51,259 bases of DNA from a virus. Shown here piece by piece: positions 25,667-34,005 of the stretch (the stretch's first letter is position 1; the number at the start of each line of letters is the position of its first letter). Made by a program: the position numbers and the translations under genes. A model generated the notes under the pieces. That model had not been told where the DNA came from. It saw only the letters and a program-made list of their open reading frames with translations, and did not search any database. The stretch lies in the IMG/VR virus record IMGVR_UViG_3300017917_000239, positions 1 through 51,259 of that record; one strand, written 5' to 3'.

Positions 25667-25972
25667 ATGGATACAAAGACATTAATTAATGAAGCGAAGG
25701 CTCGCTTCAACCACAATTCAACCAAAGCATATCTCAAAGACAAGTACGACAGTAAGCTAATTGTAGCTGAACAAGGCGGTCTTTGGAAAGCTAACTTAGA
25801 AACAATCAATTTCCTCAATTCTAGTAGTAAAGAAAAAGTCGTCCTGATTGACACTTTTAACAATCCTGTTCGGGTTGACAGAAAAGAACTACTAGACGTA
25901 CTTCAAAGTACATACGAATCCGTCATGGATGAGTGGTATGCAGAATGGGCTGATTTAGAGAAAAAGCGATGA
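25667..25972 (+). CDS. Small conserved phage protein (possible fibre-assembly factor)
   Basis: 101 residues from ATG 25667. A GTG six bases upstream is in frame, but AGGAG at 25657-25661 sits 5 bases before the ATG, which favours it. The sequence is charged, mainly helical at both ends (LINEAKARFNHNSTKAYLK at the start, YESVMDEWYAEWADLEKKR at the end), with a central ETINFLN segment. Proteins of this kind often follow fibre genes in marine T4-like phages, so a chaperone or assembly role is a guess from context. The stop overlaps the next start (ATGA). Confidence 0.6.
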   Translation: MDTKTLINEAKARFNHNSTKAYLKDKYDSKLIVAEQGGLWKANLETINFLNSSSKEKVVLIDTFNNPVRVDRKELLDVLQSTYESVMDEWYAEWADLEKKR

Positions 25973-26775
25973 CTAGAGGCGCATTACTTTTTGCATTTAA
26001 CTCCCCGAAGTATGATTACTTTGCCATGGCAATAGCTACGGCTAAAAGAATAAATCATTTTTTGGGTATACCTGTATCAGTGGTTACAGACGAAGATTCC
26101 ATTGGTTCTAACAATGTAGAATGTTTTGATAAAGTAATCATTGCTACTGCCGACAAATCTAACGTAAGAGATAAAATACTTTGGCTAAACAAGGGTAGAT
26201 ATCGTGCATATGAATTAAGCCCGTACGATGAAACTCTGTTATTAGACACTGACTATGTTGTCAACTCAGACAAACTATTAAAAACATTTGACATAGGTGT
26301 AGATTTTTGCTGCCATGATGCTACTAGCTTTATGATGCATCCCGGTGCTCCCCAAGAAGTATTAAGTGCGTACAGCTTCACAACATTGTGGGCTACAGTC
26401 ATCATGTTTAGAAAAACACCCCGAGCTAAACACATATTTGAATGTTTAGAAATGGTTCAGAAAAACTATGGGCACTATGCAAATATACATAACTTTATTG
26501 CCGGTGTGTTTAGAAATGATTATGCATTGACATTGGCACTACGTATTGCAAATGGACATAGCACTGATCCTACAGATATTATACCGTGGAACTTACTGCA
26601 CATTGGTAAGAACACTAGCGTGTATAAAAACAATGAAGATGAATTCAACACTGAATACACAGTAATGTTTGACAATTGGCAGCGTGGTAAGATTCGTAAA
26701 GAGTACACGATTATCAAAGATTGCGACTTTCACGTAATGAATAAAGATAATTTTATGGAGCTTATCAATGGATAA
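25969..26775 (+). CDS. GT-A-type glycosyltransferase-like protein
   Basis: 268 residues. It has the layout of a small GT-A fold: an N-terminal strand-helix nucleotide-sugar region (ALLFAFNSPKYDYFAMAIATA), then strand LLLDTDYVV with a DTD at residues 93-95, the usual metal-binding DxD position. After it come a candidate acceptor region (FCCHDATS) and a late HVMNK segment that may supply the C-terminal His ligand. No membrane segment, so it acts in the cytoplasm. It overlaps both neighbours by a few bases. The donor sugar is unknown. It shares its general plan with the next gene, suggesting an old duplication. Confidence 0.65.
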   Translation: MTRGALLFAFNSPKYDYFAMAIATAKRINHFLGIPVSVVTDEDSIGSNNVECFDKVIIATADKSNVRDKILWLNKGRYRAYELSPYDETLLLDTDYVVNSDKLLKTFDIGVDFCCHDATSFMMHPGAPQEVLSAYSFTTLWATVIMFRKTPRAKHIFECLEMVQKNYGHYANIHNFIAGVFRNDYALTLALRIANGHSTDPTDIIPWNLLHIGKNTSVYKNNEDEFNTEYTVMFDNWQRGKIRKEYTIIKDCDFHVMNKDNFMELING

Positions 26776-27520
26776 AGGATTCGTGATTTTAGCATCCAAC
26801 ACAGGTACAGTTGATTACGTAGCATGTGCTGAAGCATTGGAACGAAGTATCAAGCATGTGATGCCAAATGCAAATGTAACGATAATCAAAACAGAAGACT
26901 TGCCCCACGGCGATTTAGCTCCTAACAGTGACTGGAAATTGATTAACGATTGGCAAGTCTATGACGCTAGCCCATATGAGTATACTATTAAGTTAGAAGC
27001 TGATATGGTTATTCCTAGAAACATAGAACACTGGTGGGATATATTAGCATCAAGAGATATTGTAGTATCTAGCACTATACGCAACTACAAAGGTGAAATA
27101 TCAAACGTTAAGGCATATCGTAGATTTATATACGACAACAACTTACCTGATACTTACAATGCCATAACATATTTTAAAAAATCAGATACTGCTAAACAGT
27201 TCTTTGATATTGTAAGAGATGTGTTTGAGAATTGGGAACAGTACAAGCAAATACTAGAGTGTAACAACGAAGAACCTGTTACTACTGACTGGGCTTATGC
27301 AATAGCAGCACATATTGTAGGTGTTGAAAAAACACTACTACCAAGTTTTACTGAAATGGGCATGATACACATGAAGCAGTTTGTCAATGATTTCCCCACT
27401 GAAACTTGGACAGACACAATGTTATATGAAGTGACCCCGGAAGTCATAAGAGTAAATACATATCCACAAACGTATCCATTTCACTATCATGTAAAGTCGT
27501 TTGCGAAAAAACTGTTATAA
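26768..27520 (+). CDS. Second GT-A-type glycosyltransferase-like protein
   Basis: 250 residues with the same plan as the upstream protein: strand start KGFVILASNTGTVDYVACAEAL, then YTIKLEADMVIPRN, where EAD at 77-79 takes the place of the DxD motif. C-terminal His residues (HMK, then PFHYHVK) could be metal or acceptor ligands. The first acidic residue is Glu rather than Asp, which occurs in GT-A families but lowers certainty. The start overlaps the preceding gene by 8 bases. It is probably a sugar transferase of the same pathway; the donor is unknown. Confidence 0.6.
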   Translation: MDKGFVILASNTGTVDYVACAEALERSIKHVMPNANVTIIKTEDLPHGDLAPNSDWKLINDWQVYDASPYEYTIKLEADMVIPRNIEHWWDILASRDIVVSSTIRNYKGEISNVKAYRRFIYDNNLPDTYNAITYFKKSDTAKQFFDIVRDVFENWEQYKQILECNNEEPVTTDWAYAIAAHIVGVEKTLLPSFTEMGMIHMKQFVNDFPTETWTDTMLYEVTPEVIRVNTYPQTYPFHYHVKSFAKKLL

Positions 27521-27529
27521 GGAATAATA

Positions 27530-27868
27530 ATGGAAGAACAAATAGTTATTTGGGAAGCTCCTAAAATAATTCCTCCCGAATTTAGACTGTATTATGATGA
27601 CACAGGTCGTGTAGTATGTTATACTTGTGAGAAGCTTGAAGGAAATTACATAGTCATTGATGCGTTGACTTTCGCACAAGGCAGACCCGACGTTAGGGTA
27701 ATAGATGGTAAGATTTCAACAGTATCATCTAATTTCGTAGTTTCAAAGCTGATACCAGATACAGATGGTATCACGTGTGCAGAGGATGATATAAGCATAG
27801 TTATAACAGATCCAGAGTACACGGGCAAAACACAACAATGGAAATTACATACATATGAACTCAGATGA
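27530..27868 (+). CDS. Small hypothetical protein
   Basis: 112 residues, AAGGA just upstream of the ATG. It is beta-rich (FRLYYDDTGRVVCYTCEKLEGNYIVID) with two nearby cysteines (CYTC) and no membrane segment. It overlaps the next gene by 14 bases. I do not recognise a family. Its place between two glycosyltransferase-like genes suggests an accessory or binding role. It could also be considered as a peptide substrate for the downstream radical-SAM enzymes, but it has no leader/core organisation that I can see. Confidence 0.5.
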   Translation: MEEQIVIWEAPKIIPPEFRLYYDDTGRVVCYTCEKLEGNYIVIDALTFAQGRPDVRVIDGKISTVSSNFVVSKLIPDTDGITCAEDDISIVITDPEYTGKTQQWKLHTYELR

Positions 27869-28808
27869 TATCATTGACGTAGCTGATTTAGATTGCATCT
27901 ATCTCAGTTACGATGAACCACAGAAGGAAGAATTCTGGTTAAAGATTAAGAACATGGTGCCTTGGGCTAAACGTGTTGACGGGGTCAAAGGTTCAGACGC
28001 TGCACACAAAGCCGCAGCAAAAGCTAGCGACACTGAAAGATTCATATTGATTGACGGTGACAACATGCCAGAGGAGAAATTCTTTGACATGCAACTTGAC
28101 TTTAGAGACAAAGATCCTATCTATAAGAAAGCACAGTTTCGTTGGAAAGCTATTAATAATATCAATGGATTGCGCTACGGTAACGGTGGAATGAGTTCAT
28201 GGACTAAAGACTATGTTATGAACATGAAAACACACGAAAATCAAACTGACGGCGACATTGCACGTATTGCTGATTTTTGTATGGATAGTAAAGATAACAT
28301 TTATTGGGCTATGTATGACTGTTACAGCACAACATATCCCAACATGACACCATTTCAAGCATGGCGCGCCGGATTCCGTGAAGGAGTCAAGATGTGCTTA
28401 GTTGGTGGCGCAAAGCCTACGGTAGAAGAATTCAAGCTTAATGTAGCTAGTCGCAACTTGAACAACTTGACTATTTGGCATAACGTGGGTAGTGATGTTG
28501 AGAACGGTGAATGGGCTATATATGGCGCTAGACTAGGCACGTATATGACAGTGTTATCAGAGTGGGACCACACAAACGTTCAATGGTTTGATAACTATAT
28601 ACAGATGTGGGAAGAACAAGAAAATAGAAATCCTTTGCGTGAAGCAGAACACATTGGCGAAGTATTGAATGATAAATTAGGATTGCCCATGTGTACTCTT
28701 AATAAAGAACAAAGCAAGTTTTTCAAGCGTCATTACGCGGCAAACTTCCACAACAAAGGTCCGTTGATTACTGAAATGGAAGTTATCCGCGAGATTGAAG
28801 GTTGGTAA
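27855..28808 (+). CDS. Phage-type glycosyltransferase-like protein, related to the C-terminus of the 1,444-residue protein
   Basis: 317 residues. Strand DCIYLSYDEP, the motif RVDGVKG near 40-46, an Ala/Lys-rich helix (AAHKAAAKAS) and strand FILIDGDN with DGD at 67-69 form a plausible GT-A core. A WRAGFREGVKM motif follows near 170. The same succession (strand, RVDGVNGR, AYHAAAEAS, NGLxYG, WRTAFREVVKL) is seen at the end of the 1,444-residue protein at 45449-49783, where the DGD is not kept, so the two are homologous. Role: cytoplasmic sugar transfer, inferred from the fold-like pattern; the biochemistry is unknown. Confidence 0.6.
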   Translation: MNSDDIIDVADLDCIYLSYDEPQKEEFWLKIKNMVPWAKRVDGVKGSDAAHKAAAKASDTERFILIDGDNMPEEKFFDMQLDFRDKDPIYKKAQFRWKAINNINGLRYGNGGMSSWTKDYVMNMKTHENQTDGDIARIADFCMDSKDNIYWAMYDCYSTTYPNMTPFQAWRAGFREGVKMCLVGGAKPTVEEFKLNVASRNLNNLTIWHNVGSDVENGEWAIYGARLGTYMTVLSEWDHTNVQWFDNYIQMWEEQENRNPLREAEHIGEVLNDKLGLPMCTLNKEQSKFFKRHYAANFHNKGPLITEMEVIREIEGW

Positions 28809-30205
28809 TGTCAGAACAAGACAGAATTAAACAGATACGAATTAAAATAGAGAACGAGGCTACGCCTACGTTCTGCCTTGCCAAGTGGCACCACGTAACA
28901 ATGTACTTGCAATCGGGCGAGACACATAGTTGCTATCATCCCCGCCCGCATAAGATTCCGTTAAGCGAATTAGCTGATAATCCTTCAGCATTGCACAACA
29001 CTTACGAAAAGAAATTAGAACGTAAGATGATGTTAGATGGTGGAAAGCCCGAAGGTTGTCAATACTGCTGGAACATTGAAGCAATGGGTCCAGACTATAT
29101 CAGCGATAGACATATTAGAAATAGCAGCATTTTTACAGAGGAGCGTTATGAGCAAACTCTTAAAGGTCCGTGGGATCAAAACATCAACCCTGAATATTTG
29201 GAAATCAACTTCGGGAATGAATGTAATTTTAAATGTGGATACTGTCACCCCAAGTATAGCACCAGATTCTACAACGAGATTAAAGATCACGGTCCTGTCA
29301 CTACAGTAAAGAATCATCGGTGTGACATTGATTGGATGAAATTATATCAGCGTGAGGAAGAAAACCCATACGTTGATGCATTCTGGGAATGGTGGCCTGA
29401 ACTACGCAAGACATTGAACATCATGCGTGTAACAGGAGGCGAACCTACAATGCACAAGAGTACATGGACATTGTTAGACAAGATTAAAGAAGATCCAATG
29501 CCCTGGTTAGAATTGAATATCAATAGCAACTTGGGAACTAAGACTGTATTGATTGAGAAACTAAGCAATAACGTGAAATCATTGTGTGACGAAGGTAAGA
29601 TTCGTAGCTTTAAACTATTCACTAGCCTAGACACGTGGGGCCCACGTGCTGAATATATTCGCACAGGTCTAGATTTAGAGTTATGGGAAAAGAATTTCCA
29701 CACATATCTACAGAACACAAACAGCCCAATTACATTTATGATTACGTTTAACATTTTCAGTGTTACTACGTTCAAAGAGTATTTGGCTAAGTTCTTAGAA
29801 TGGCGTAAGCAGTATGGCTGGTATGACGATAAGCCAACAGACAAGCATAGAGTTAGATTTGATACTCCTTATCTACGTGAACCCTTGCAGTATGATATGA
29901 ATATTCTTCCCAAAGAAGAATTCATGCCCTACATGCATGACGCATTGAAGTTTATGGAAGAACATGTAGACGACAATAAACCAGATGCATTTACTACAGT
30001 TGAGTATGAAAAATTCAAGCGTGTAGTTGACTACATGGCTGAAACTGTTTATCCTGAATCTAAGTTGATTGAGGGCCGCAGAGATTTCTACAATTGGTTT
30101 AATGAGTTGGATGAGCGTAGAGAGACAGATATGCTAGCTGTGTTCCCTGAGTATATGGGGTTCTACAGACTATGCCAAGAAGTTAACCAATTGAATCCAA
30201 AATGA
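28808..30205 (+). CDS. Radical-SAM protein with N-terminal cysteine (twitch-like) region, copy 1
   Basis: 465 residues from ATG 28808, which overlaps the previous TAA as TAATG; a TTG six bases upstream is a less likely start. The radical-SAM motif CNFKCGYC (Cys 139, 143, 146) binds the catalytic 4Fe-4S cluster, followed by TGGEPT for SAM. Four further cysteines (23, 42, 84, 87) come before the core and resemble a SPASM/twitch auxiliary-cluster region placed N-terminally. Such enzymes start radical chemistry with a 5'-deoxyadenosyl radical; the substrate is unknown. First of five consecutive radical-SAM genes. Strong reading-frame overlap suggests coordinated synthesis. Confidence 0.85.
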   Translation: MSEQDRIKQIRIKIENEATPTFCLAKWHHVTMYLQSGETHSCYHPRPHKIPLSELADNPSALHNTYEKKLERKMMLDGGKPEGCQYCWNIEAMGPDYISDRHIRNSSIFTEERYEQTLKGPWDQNINPEYLEINFGNECNFKCGYCHPKYSTRFYNEIKDHGPVTTVKNHRCDIDWMKLYQREEENPYVDAFWEWWPELRKTLNIMRVTGGEPTMHKSTWTLLDKIKEDPMPWLELNINSNLGTKTVLIEKLSNNVKSLCDEGKIRSFKLFTSLDTWGPRAEYIRTGLDLELWEKNFHTYLQNTNSPITFMITFNIFSVTTFKEYLAKFLEWRKQYGWYDDKPTDKHRVRFDTPYLREPLQYDMNILPKEEFMPYMHDALKFMEEHVDDNKPDAFTTVEYEKFKRVVDYMAETVYPESKLIEGRRDFYNWFNELDERRETDMLAVFPEYMGFYRLCQEVNQLNPK

Positions 30206-31497
30206 CAAAAAAAGCAAAAAAGCTTTCTAAAAAAGCTACCCCATCTAAAGACATACTGACTAACAGTAAGTCTTTCTGTATTATTCCGTGGATTCATTTG
30301 CACACTACCCCCAGCGGCGTAGCAGCACCATGCTGTATATCAGAGTCTTGTGCAACAGATGAGGGTGCAGGAAACTCTAGAACACAATCATTAATTGAGA
30401 TTGTTAACTCTGACAAAATGAAACAATTAAGATTAGACATGTTAGCAGATGTTAAGAATCCTGAATGCGTTAAGTGTCACAGTCACGAAGATCAGGGTGT
30501 AATGAGTTTTCGCAAACATGCAAACAGAGATTACGAAAGCTTTTTTGATGAAGCAATGTCATTGACCAATAATGATGGGTCATTGAGTGAATTTAAAATG
30601 CGCTACTTTGACATTAGATTCAGCAACATTTGCAATTTCAAATGCAGAACATGTGGGTCAGGATTTAGTAGTCAATGGGAACAAGAAGATTTAAAGAACA
30701 AAATATGGTATGCCAAATCAATACCAAAGAATGACAACAAAGAATTCTTAGCCGAAGTTGTAGACCAAATTGATAATATTGAAACTGCATACTTTGCGGG
30801 CGGAGAGCCCTTGATTACAGAAGAACATTATGTTATGCTTGAAGAAATGATTCGTAAGGGCAGAACAGATATCCAATTAAGCTACAACACCAACTTAAGT
30901 AATCTAAAATTCAAAGACAAAGATTTGTTGTCACTGTGGAGTAAGTTCTCTAAACACATTATGATTTACGCTAGCGTAGATCATTATGGTGATCGTGCAG
31001 AATATATTCGTTCAGGTACAGATTGGGGCTTGGTAGAAAATAACTTTTTGACAGCTAAAAAGACACCCTATATTCATTTGCAAATGAATACAGTGTTCAG
31101 TGTTTTTAATTGCTTGACTATTCACGAATTCTATGACTATCTTGTAAAGAAAGAATTGTACAAACCATCTGATAACGTTTATAGCTTATACAGCATGTCT
31201 ACGCCTGACCACTTGTCCTGTCATATATTGCCCATGCACTTAAAAGATAGAGGTAAATATAGCCTTGAGAAAAGTATTGAAATGTTTACTGAAAATAAAT
31301 TCCCCAATACTGCCGCCCATCAATTAAGAAAGAATATAAATTGGATCTACGCTAAAGACACATGGGCTGAACAAAAGATGATGTTCCAACAAGAAGTGAC
31401 AAGACTAGACAAAATAAGGGGAGAAAGCTTTGAGAAAACATTCCCTGAACTGGTAGAACTACTACCATTTAACAGAAAAAGATTATTCCCAGTATGA
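30202..31497 (+). CDS. Radical-SAM protein with N-terminal twitch-like region, copy 2
   Basis: 431 residues after a basic Lys-rich start. N-terminal auxiliary region: Cys 26 in FCIIPWIHL, PCC at 43-45, then CVKC at 89-92. Core motif CNFKCRTC at 144-151, then YFAGGEPLIT for SAM binding. It shares long stretches with the next protein (RYFDIRFSNICNFKCRTCGS; EEHYxMLEEMIRKGRTDI), so the two arose by tandem duplication. ATGA overlap with both neighbours. The auxiliary cysteines suggest one extra Fe-S cluster used in substrate binding or electron transfer, by analogy with SPASM/twitch enzymes. Confidence 0.85.
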   Translation: MTKKAKKLSKKATPSKDILTNSKSFCIIPWIHLHTTPSGVAAPCCISESCATDEGAGNSRTQSLIEIVNSDKMKQLRLDMLADVKNPECVKCHSHEDQGVMSFRKHANRDYESFFDEAMSLTNNDGSLSEFKMRYFDIRFSNICNFKCRTCGSGFSSQWEQEDLKNKIWYAKSIPKNDNKEFLAEVVDQIDNIETAYFAGGEPLITEEHYVMLEEMIRKGRTDIQLSYNTNLSNLKFKDKDLLSLWSKFSKHIMIYASVDHYGDRAEYIRSGTDWGLVENNFLTAKKTPYIHLQMNTVFSVFNCLTIHEFYDYLVKKELYKPSDNVYSLYSMSTPDHLSCHILPMHLKDRGKYSLEKSIEMFTENKFPNTAAHQLRKNINWIYAKDTWAEQKMMFQQEVTRLDKIRGESFEKTFPELVELLPFNRKRLFPV

Positions 31498-32732
31498 CAA
31501 TCAATATAAACAAAGAACATTTGCTAAATGAAAGTAAAGTGTTTTGCATGTTCCCCTGGATGCATTTGAATGTAACACCTAAGGGTGACATTTATCCCTG
31601 CTGTAGTAATGACTATACAAAGCCCTACGGCAACACTAAAGAAATGTCATTGAAAGAAGCGTTCAATAGTCCTAAGATGAAAGAATTGCGTTTGGATATG
31701 TTAAATGACAGACCAAATTCAATGTGTGATTTCTGTTACAAGCATGAAGATTCAGGTCCTCATTCATTTAGAAACTACAGTAAAGAACAATTCAGCAAAC
31801 ACTTTGACGAAATCGTTCCCACAACACAAGATGATGGAACTGTTCCTGAATTCAAAATGCACTATTTTGATATTCGTTTTAGCAACATTTGCAATTTCAA
31901 ATGTCGTACCTGCGGAAGTGAATTCTCTAGCCAATGGGGAGCAGAAATGCGAGCCAATCACGATCCTAAGCATCCCATTGTAATTCATGCTGATTCAAAG
32001 GGCAACTTGTTGAATGAAGTACTAGAACACGTAGAACATATTGACTTAGCTTATTTCGCAGGCGGGGAACCTACATTAACCGAAGAGCACTATATTATGC
32101 TTGAGGAAATGATTCGCAAAGGCCGCACTGACATTACATTACGATACAATACCAACGCTAGTAATATCAAGTTCAAAGACTATGACTTACTAGACATGTG
32201 GAAACACTTTAAGCGAATTGAATTGAGTTGTAGTATTGACCACTATGGTGAACGTGCAGAATGGCTACGTAGCGGAACTGATTGGGGAGTTGTTGAATCT
32301 AATTTATTGAAGTTCAGAGAATTAGAATACGTTAGTTTCCAAATGAACACTGTGTTCAGCATCTTCAATTACAGTACAATCGCAGAATTCTATCAGTATT
32401 TGAAAGACAAGGGAATTGTTCGTAGAGAAGATTGGTATCATAGTCTATACCTAGCAGTACATCCTAGCTATTATTGTGCGAAATCATTGCCCAAATCATT
32501 GAAAGTAGAAGCTGCAACTAAAGCAATGAATTGGGCAAATAACAATACACAAGATGGAACAAGCTTGTCCAGACTAATTACAGATGCAGTTAACTTTGCA
32601 TCTAGTGACGATACATGGAGTGCTAACAAAGACATTTTCATGCAACATACAAATTCTATAGACAGAATCAGAAATGAAAGTTTATGGAAAACATTCCCCG
32701 AATTAAATAGCTTGAGAGACTTAACAGAATAA
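31494..32732 (+). CDS. Radical-SAM protein with N-terminal twitch-like region, copy 3
   Basis: 412 residues, closest to copy 2. N-terminal cysteines at 18, 36, 37, 78 and 81 in the same spacing (FCMFPWMHL, PCC, CDFC), core CNFKCRTC at 133-140, then YFAGGEPTLT. The start overlaps the previous stop (ATGA). The parallel keeping of the auxiliary cysteines in three paralogues argues that all are active and that they act on different but related substrates or positions; this is inference. Confidence 0.85.
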   Translation: MTININKEHLLNESKVFCMFPWMHLNVTPKGDIYPCCSNDYTKPYGNTKEMSLKEAFNSPKMKELRLDMLNDRPNSMCDFCYKHEDSGPHSFRNYSKEQFSKHFDEIVPTTQDDGTVPEFKMHYFDIRFSNICNFKCRTCGSEFSSQWGAEMRANHDPKHPIVIHADSKGNLLNEVLEHVEHIDLAYFAGGEPTLTEEHYIMLEEMIRKGRTDITLRYNTNASNIKFKDYDLLDMWKHFKRIELSCSIDHYGERAEWLRSGTDWGVVESNLLKFRELEYVSFQMNTVFSIFNYSTIAEFYQYLKDKGIVRREDWYHSLYLAVHPSYYCAKSLPKSLKVEAATKAMNWANNNTQDGTSLSRLITDAVNFASSDDTWSANKDIFMQHTNSIDRIRNESLWKTFPELNSLRDLTE

Positions 32733-32733
32733 T

Positions 32734-34005
32734 ATGCAAGATCCTATCGTAGTAGAAAACTTAGTAAAGCATGGTAAACACTTTTGTGTATTGCCCTGGG
32801 TACATTTTCATTCATGGCCTGATGGTCGTGTAATGCCCTGCTGTATTGCTGACAGTAACAAACCTGTTGCTGATATCAACAATAACGAATCCATTATTCA
32901 AATGATGAATAGTGAAGATTACAAAAAGATGCGTACCGCGATGCTTAACGATGAACCCGTTGAAGCATGTAAACGTTGCTATGACTTAGAGTTAATGGGC
33001 ACATGGACAATGCGCCAAAGTCATAACAAGCGTAGAGGATTAGAATACGTTAAAGACATTAGCGAAACTACAAAAGATGACGGTGAAATCACTGAATTCA
33101 AAATGAAATACATGGACTTGCGTTTCAGTAGCATTTGTAACATGAAATGTCGTAGTTGCGGGCCTGGTTGCTCTAGTCTATGGGCACAAGAATTTGTAGA
33201 TCGTATGGGTGTTGACGAGTATGAAAAGTACTTTGGCACTAAAAAGATTGTGATTAACGCCGCAGAAGAAATGGGCTTTATGAACAAACTAAAGCCATAT
33301 CTAAAAGACGTATTAGAAGTATACTTTGCGGGTGGTGAAATCATCATTACTCCTGAGCATTATGAGTGTCTAGATTATTGGATTGAAAACGGGTTGAACG
33401 AACAGATTGAATTAACATACACAACCAATTTCAGTAGCTTGAAGTTCAAAGACAAAGATTTGATTGGCTATTGGAAGCAGTTCCCTAAACTCAAAATTTG
33501 GGCTAGCTTAGATGCAGAGGGTGAAGTTGCTGAAGTCATTCGCAAAGGAACTGATTGGGAACGAATCGTGAAAAACATACGCACTTTAAAAGAACAAGTG
33601 CCTCACGCTGAGTTCCAAATCACTCCTACTATTAGTATATGGAATGTCTTTGACTTCCCTGACTTCTTTGATTACATGTTAGATGAAGGCTTTATTGATA
33701 CTAAGAGTAGCCCAAGATTCAATCTAGCAACGAATCCATGGTATGCAAATATTATGATTCTTCCTAAGCATGTTAAGCGTAGATTGACTGAATTGTATCG
33801 CATCTATCAGGATCGTTACAAAGACAATCCTGACATTCACAATGGATTCAAGATGATTATCTACAATTTGAACGTGGGTGACGAAAACAAAGGCGGCATC
33901 TTAGAATTCAAAAAGTTCAATGACGAATTGAATCAGTTTAGAAAAGAAAAGATTGAAGATATTATCCCAGAACTAAAAGAGGTATATGAATGGGCAGAAA
34001 GCTAA
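32734..34005 (+). CDS. Radical-SAM protein with N-terminal twitch-like region, copy 4 (variant GGE motif)
   Basis: 423 residues. N-terminal cysteines 18, 36, 37, 79 and 82 (FCVLPWVHF, PCC, CKRC), core CNMKCRSC at 135-142. The SAM-binding GGEP motif of the other copies reads GGEIIIT here, with Ile in place of Pro. It also has an extra Cys soon after the core (CGPGC). It is more diverged than copies 2 and 3 are from each other. One base separates it from the previous gene, and it overlaps the next by 16 bases. It is probably still a radical-SAM enzyme, since GGE itself is kept. Confidence 0.8.
   Translation: MQDPIVVENLVKHGKHFCVLPWVHFHSWPDGRVMPCCIADSNKPVADINNNESIIQMMNSEDYKKMRTAMLNDEPVEACKRCYDLELMGTWTMRQSHNKRRGLEYVKDISETTKDDGEITEFKMKYMDLRFSSICNMKCRSCGPGCSSLWAQEFVDRMGVDEYEKYFGTKKIVINAAEEMGFMNKLKPYLKDVLEVYFAGGEIIITPEHYECLDYWIENGLNEQIELTYTTNFSSLKFKDKDLIGYWKQFPKLKIWASLDAEGEVAEVIRKGTDWERIVKNIRTLKEQVPHAEFQITPTISIWNVFDFPDFFDYMLDEGFIDTKSSPRFNLATNPWYANIMILPKHVKRRLTELYRIYQDRYKDNPDIHNGFKMIIYNLNVGDENKGGILEFKKFNDELNQFRKEKIEDIIPELKEVYEWAES

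Noticed and set aside
27530-27868. 112-residue protein as a RiPP precursor for the radical-SAM enzymes
   Set aside because: It looks like a compact beta-rich domain, without leader/core division, repeated core or Gly-Gly cleavage site.
29347-29844. 165-codon open frame on the minus strand opposite the first radical-SAM gene
   Set aside because: Fully inside a clear + strand gene, no ribosome site or domain, and no other minus-strand gene in the window. It is a codon-composition shadow.
31705-31983. 92-codon +strand alternative-frame ORF in radical-SAM copy 3
   Set aside because: Unlike the ORFs in the carbamoyltransferase gene, it has no ribosome site, no coherent topology and no paired neighbour.
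33021-33347. 108-codon minus-strand ORF opposite radical-SAM copy 4
   Set aside because: Shadow of the Fe-S and SAM motifs of the coding strand; composition is not gene-like.
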